Assembly (NCBI RefSeq): GCF_003850565.1
Contig: NZ_CP027706.1
Coordinates: forward strand, 6,510,001 to 6,574,000
Length of the DNA stretch: 64,000 nt
DNA from: Pseudomonas sessilinigenes
GTDB lineage: Bacteria > Pseudomonadota > Gammaproteobacteria > Pseudomonadales > Pseudomonadaceae
Direction: 5' to 3'
This document shows, one piece after another, positions 63,457 to 64,000 of the stretch; positions within the stretch are counted from its first letter, which is position 1; each line of letters opens with the position of its first letter. The notes beneath the pieces were generated by a model. It was not told the origin of the DNA, did no database searches, and saw only the letters and a list, made by a program, of their open reading frames with translations. A program made the translations under genes and the position numbers.

Positions 63457-64000
63457 GGATACACCTCTTGGGGAGCGGGTTGGACCACCGGCTTGGCGCG
63501 CATGCGCGCCAAGCCGCAGACGCCGATCAGCGACAACGCCGACAGCAGGCTGAAGAACAGCGCCAGGGGCAGCCATTGCCCGGAAAACTTGCTGGCCAGC
63601 AGCGTCCCCAGCAGCGGCGTGGTGCCGCCGGCCAGGGCGCAACTGAGTTGGTAGGCGATGGAGATGCCTGAGTAGCGCAGGTGCACCGGGAACGCCTGGG
63701 TCATGTAGCCGGCGATCACCGCATACAGCGCCGACAGGATCACCACCGCCAGGGCGATGCCGAGGGTCATCAAGAGGATGTTCTGGGTACCGACCAGCAG
63801 GAACATCGGGTACGGCGTGACCATGCACAGCAGGGCCACCAGGGTCAGGAAGCGCCCTTCGCCGATGCGCTCGGCCAGCAGGGCCGAGAGCGGTTGCGAC
63901 AGCAGCTGGATCACGGTGACCAGGAACAGGCAGTCGAGGATGGTGGCCCGGGGGATACCCTGGTACTGGGTGACGTAGGTGATCATGAAAGTGTTGGTGA
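63453..64000 (-). CDS. MHS-family (MFS) symporter, C-terminal part only (runs off the window)
   Basis: The last 182 codons are visible; the start lies beyond 64000. Segments such as TNTFMITYVTQYQGIPRATI, ERIGEGRFLTLVALLCMVTPYPMFLL and YSGISIAYQLSCALAGGTTPLLG match the C-terminal half of the MHS protein at 59355-60665 closely, so the two transporters are paralogues. It is the first visible gene of an operon with aldolase and dehydrogenase (4-nt overlaps). Probably imports their hydroxy- or keto-acid precursor. Confidence 0.82.
   Translation of the reverse strand, partial: TNTFMITYVTQYQGIPRATILDCLFLVTVIQLLSQPLSALLAERIGEGRFLTLVALLCMVTPYPMFLLVGTQNILLMTLGIALAVVILSALYAVIAGYMTQAFPVHLRYSGISIAYQLSCALAGGTTPLLGTLLASKFSGQWLPLALFFSLLSALSLIGVCGLARMRAKPVVQPAPQEVYP

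Overview
The window is GC-rich Pseudomonas DNA, most likely from the P. protegens / fluorescens group. The strongest clue is the pyoverdine assembly line in the first 25 kb. Reading its adenylation-domain specificity residues by eye gives Asp, X, Y, Thr, Ala, Ala, X (X and Y are recurring codes). This matches the order Asp-FoOHOrn-Lys-Thr-Ala-Ala-FoOHOrn-Lys known for the pyoverdine of P. protegens CHA0/Pf-5. No tRNA, rRNA, CRISPR array, insertion sequence or prophage was seen.

Region 1 (1-28.6 kb) is siderophore biosynthesis. Three NRPS genes run leftward as one unit: pvdI (3 modules), pvdJ (2 modules) and pvdD (cut by the window edge after 2481 codons). pvdI and pvdJ are coupled by a TAATG overlap, and 12 nt separate pvdJ from pvdD. 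Divergent from pvdI is a siderophore-interacting flavoprotein gene (SIP) behind a perfect PvdS-type iron-starvation box. pvdI and a type II thioesterase gene share a one-mismatch version of that box. An MFS exporter and a divergent TetR regulator follow, with two perfect 17-bp palindromic operators between them.

Region 2 (29-38 kb) holds a GH15 glycosidase, a VOC protein, two small orphan proteins, an epoxide-hydrolase-like enzyme and a tight three-gene operon (33.6-38.0 kb). The operon encodes a four-helix membrane protein, a membrane-domain/SDR fusion, and an 812-aa fusion of an alpha/beta hydrolase with a PEP-synthase-like ATP-grasp and phospho-His domain. I could not match this operon to any described pathway; it is the best candidate here for an undescribed system.

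Region 3 (38-48.3 kb) is a mixed accessory/metabolic stretch. It contains a GATase1-AraC regulator divergent from isonitrile hydratase (inhA), a MocR regulator divergent from a LysE exporter plus monooxygenase-like protein, an APH-type kinase, an SRPBCC protein, an ADP-ribosylglycohydrolase-GFA fusion, an LprI-like protein, a WG-repeat lipoprotein and a HAD phosphatase. A 665-bp non-coding gap (48,311-48,975) follows, with a nested hairpin and two intrinsic terminators.

Region 4 (49-64 kb) starts with an AraC regulator convergent with a tripartite MFS efflux operon (outer-membrane factor, HlyD adaptor, DHA2 pump). Next come a DUF4337 protein and a large amidohydrolase. Then comes a leftward operon of acetylpolyamine amidohydrolase (HDAC fold), an M20 N-carbamoyl-amino-acid-hydrolase-like enzyme and an MHS-family importer, with a divergent LysR. 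A second leftward operon (MHS importer, cut by the window edge; class II aldolase; D-2-hydroxyacid dehydrogenase) has 4-nt overlaps throughout. Together these look like uptake and breakdown of acylated or carbamoylated amines and hydroxy acids.
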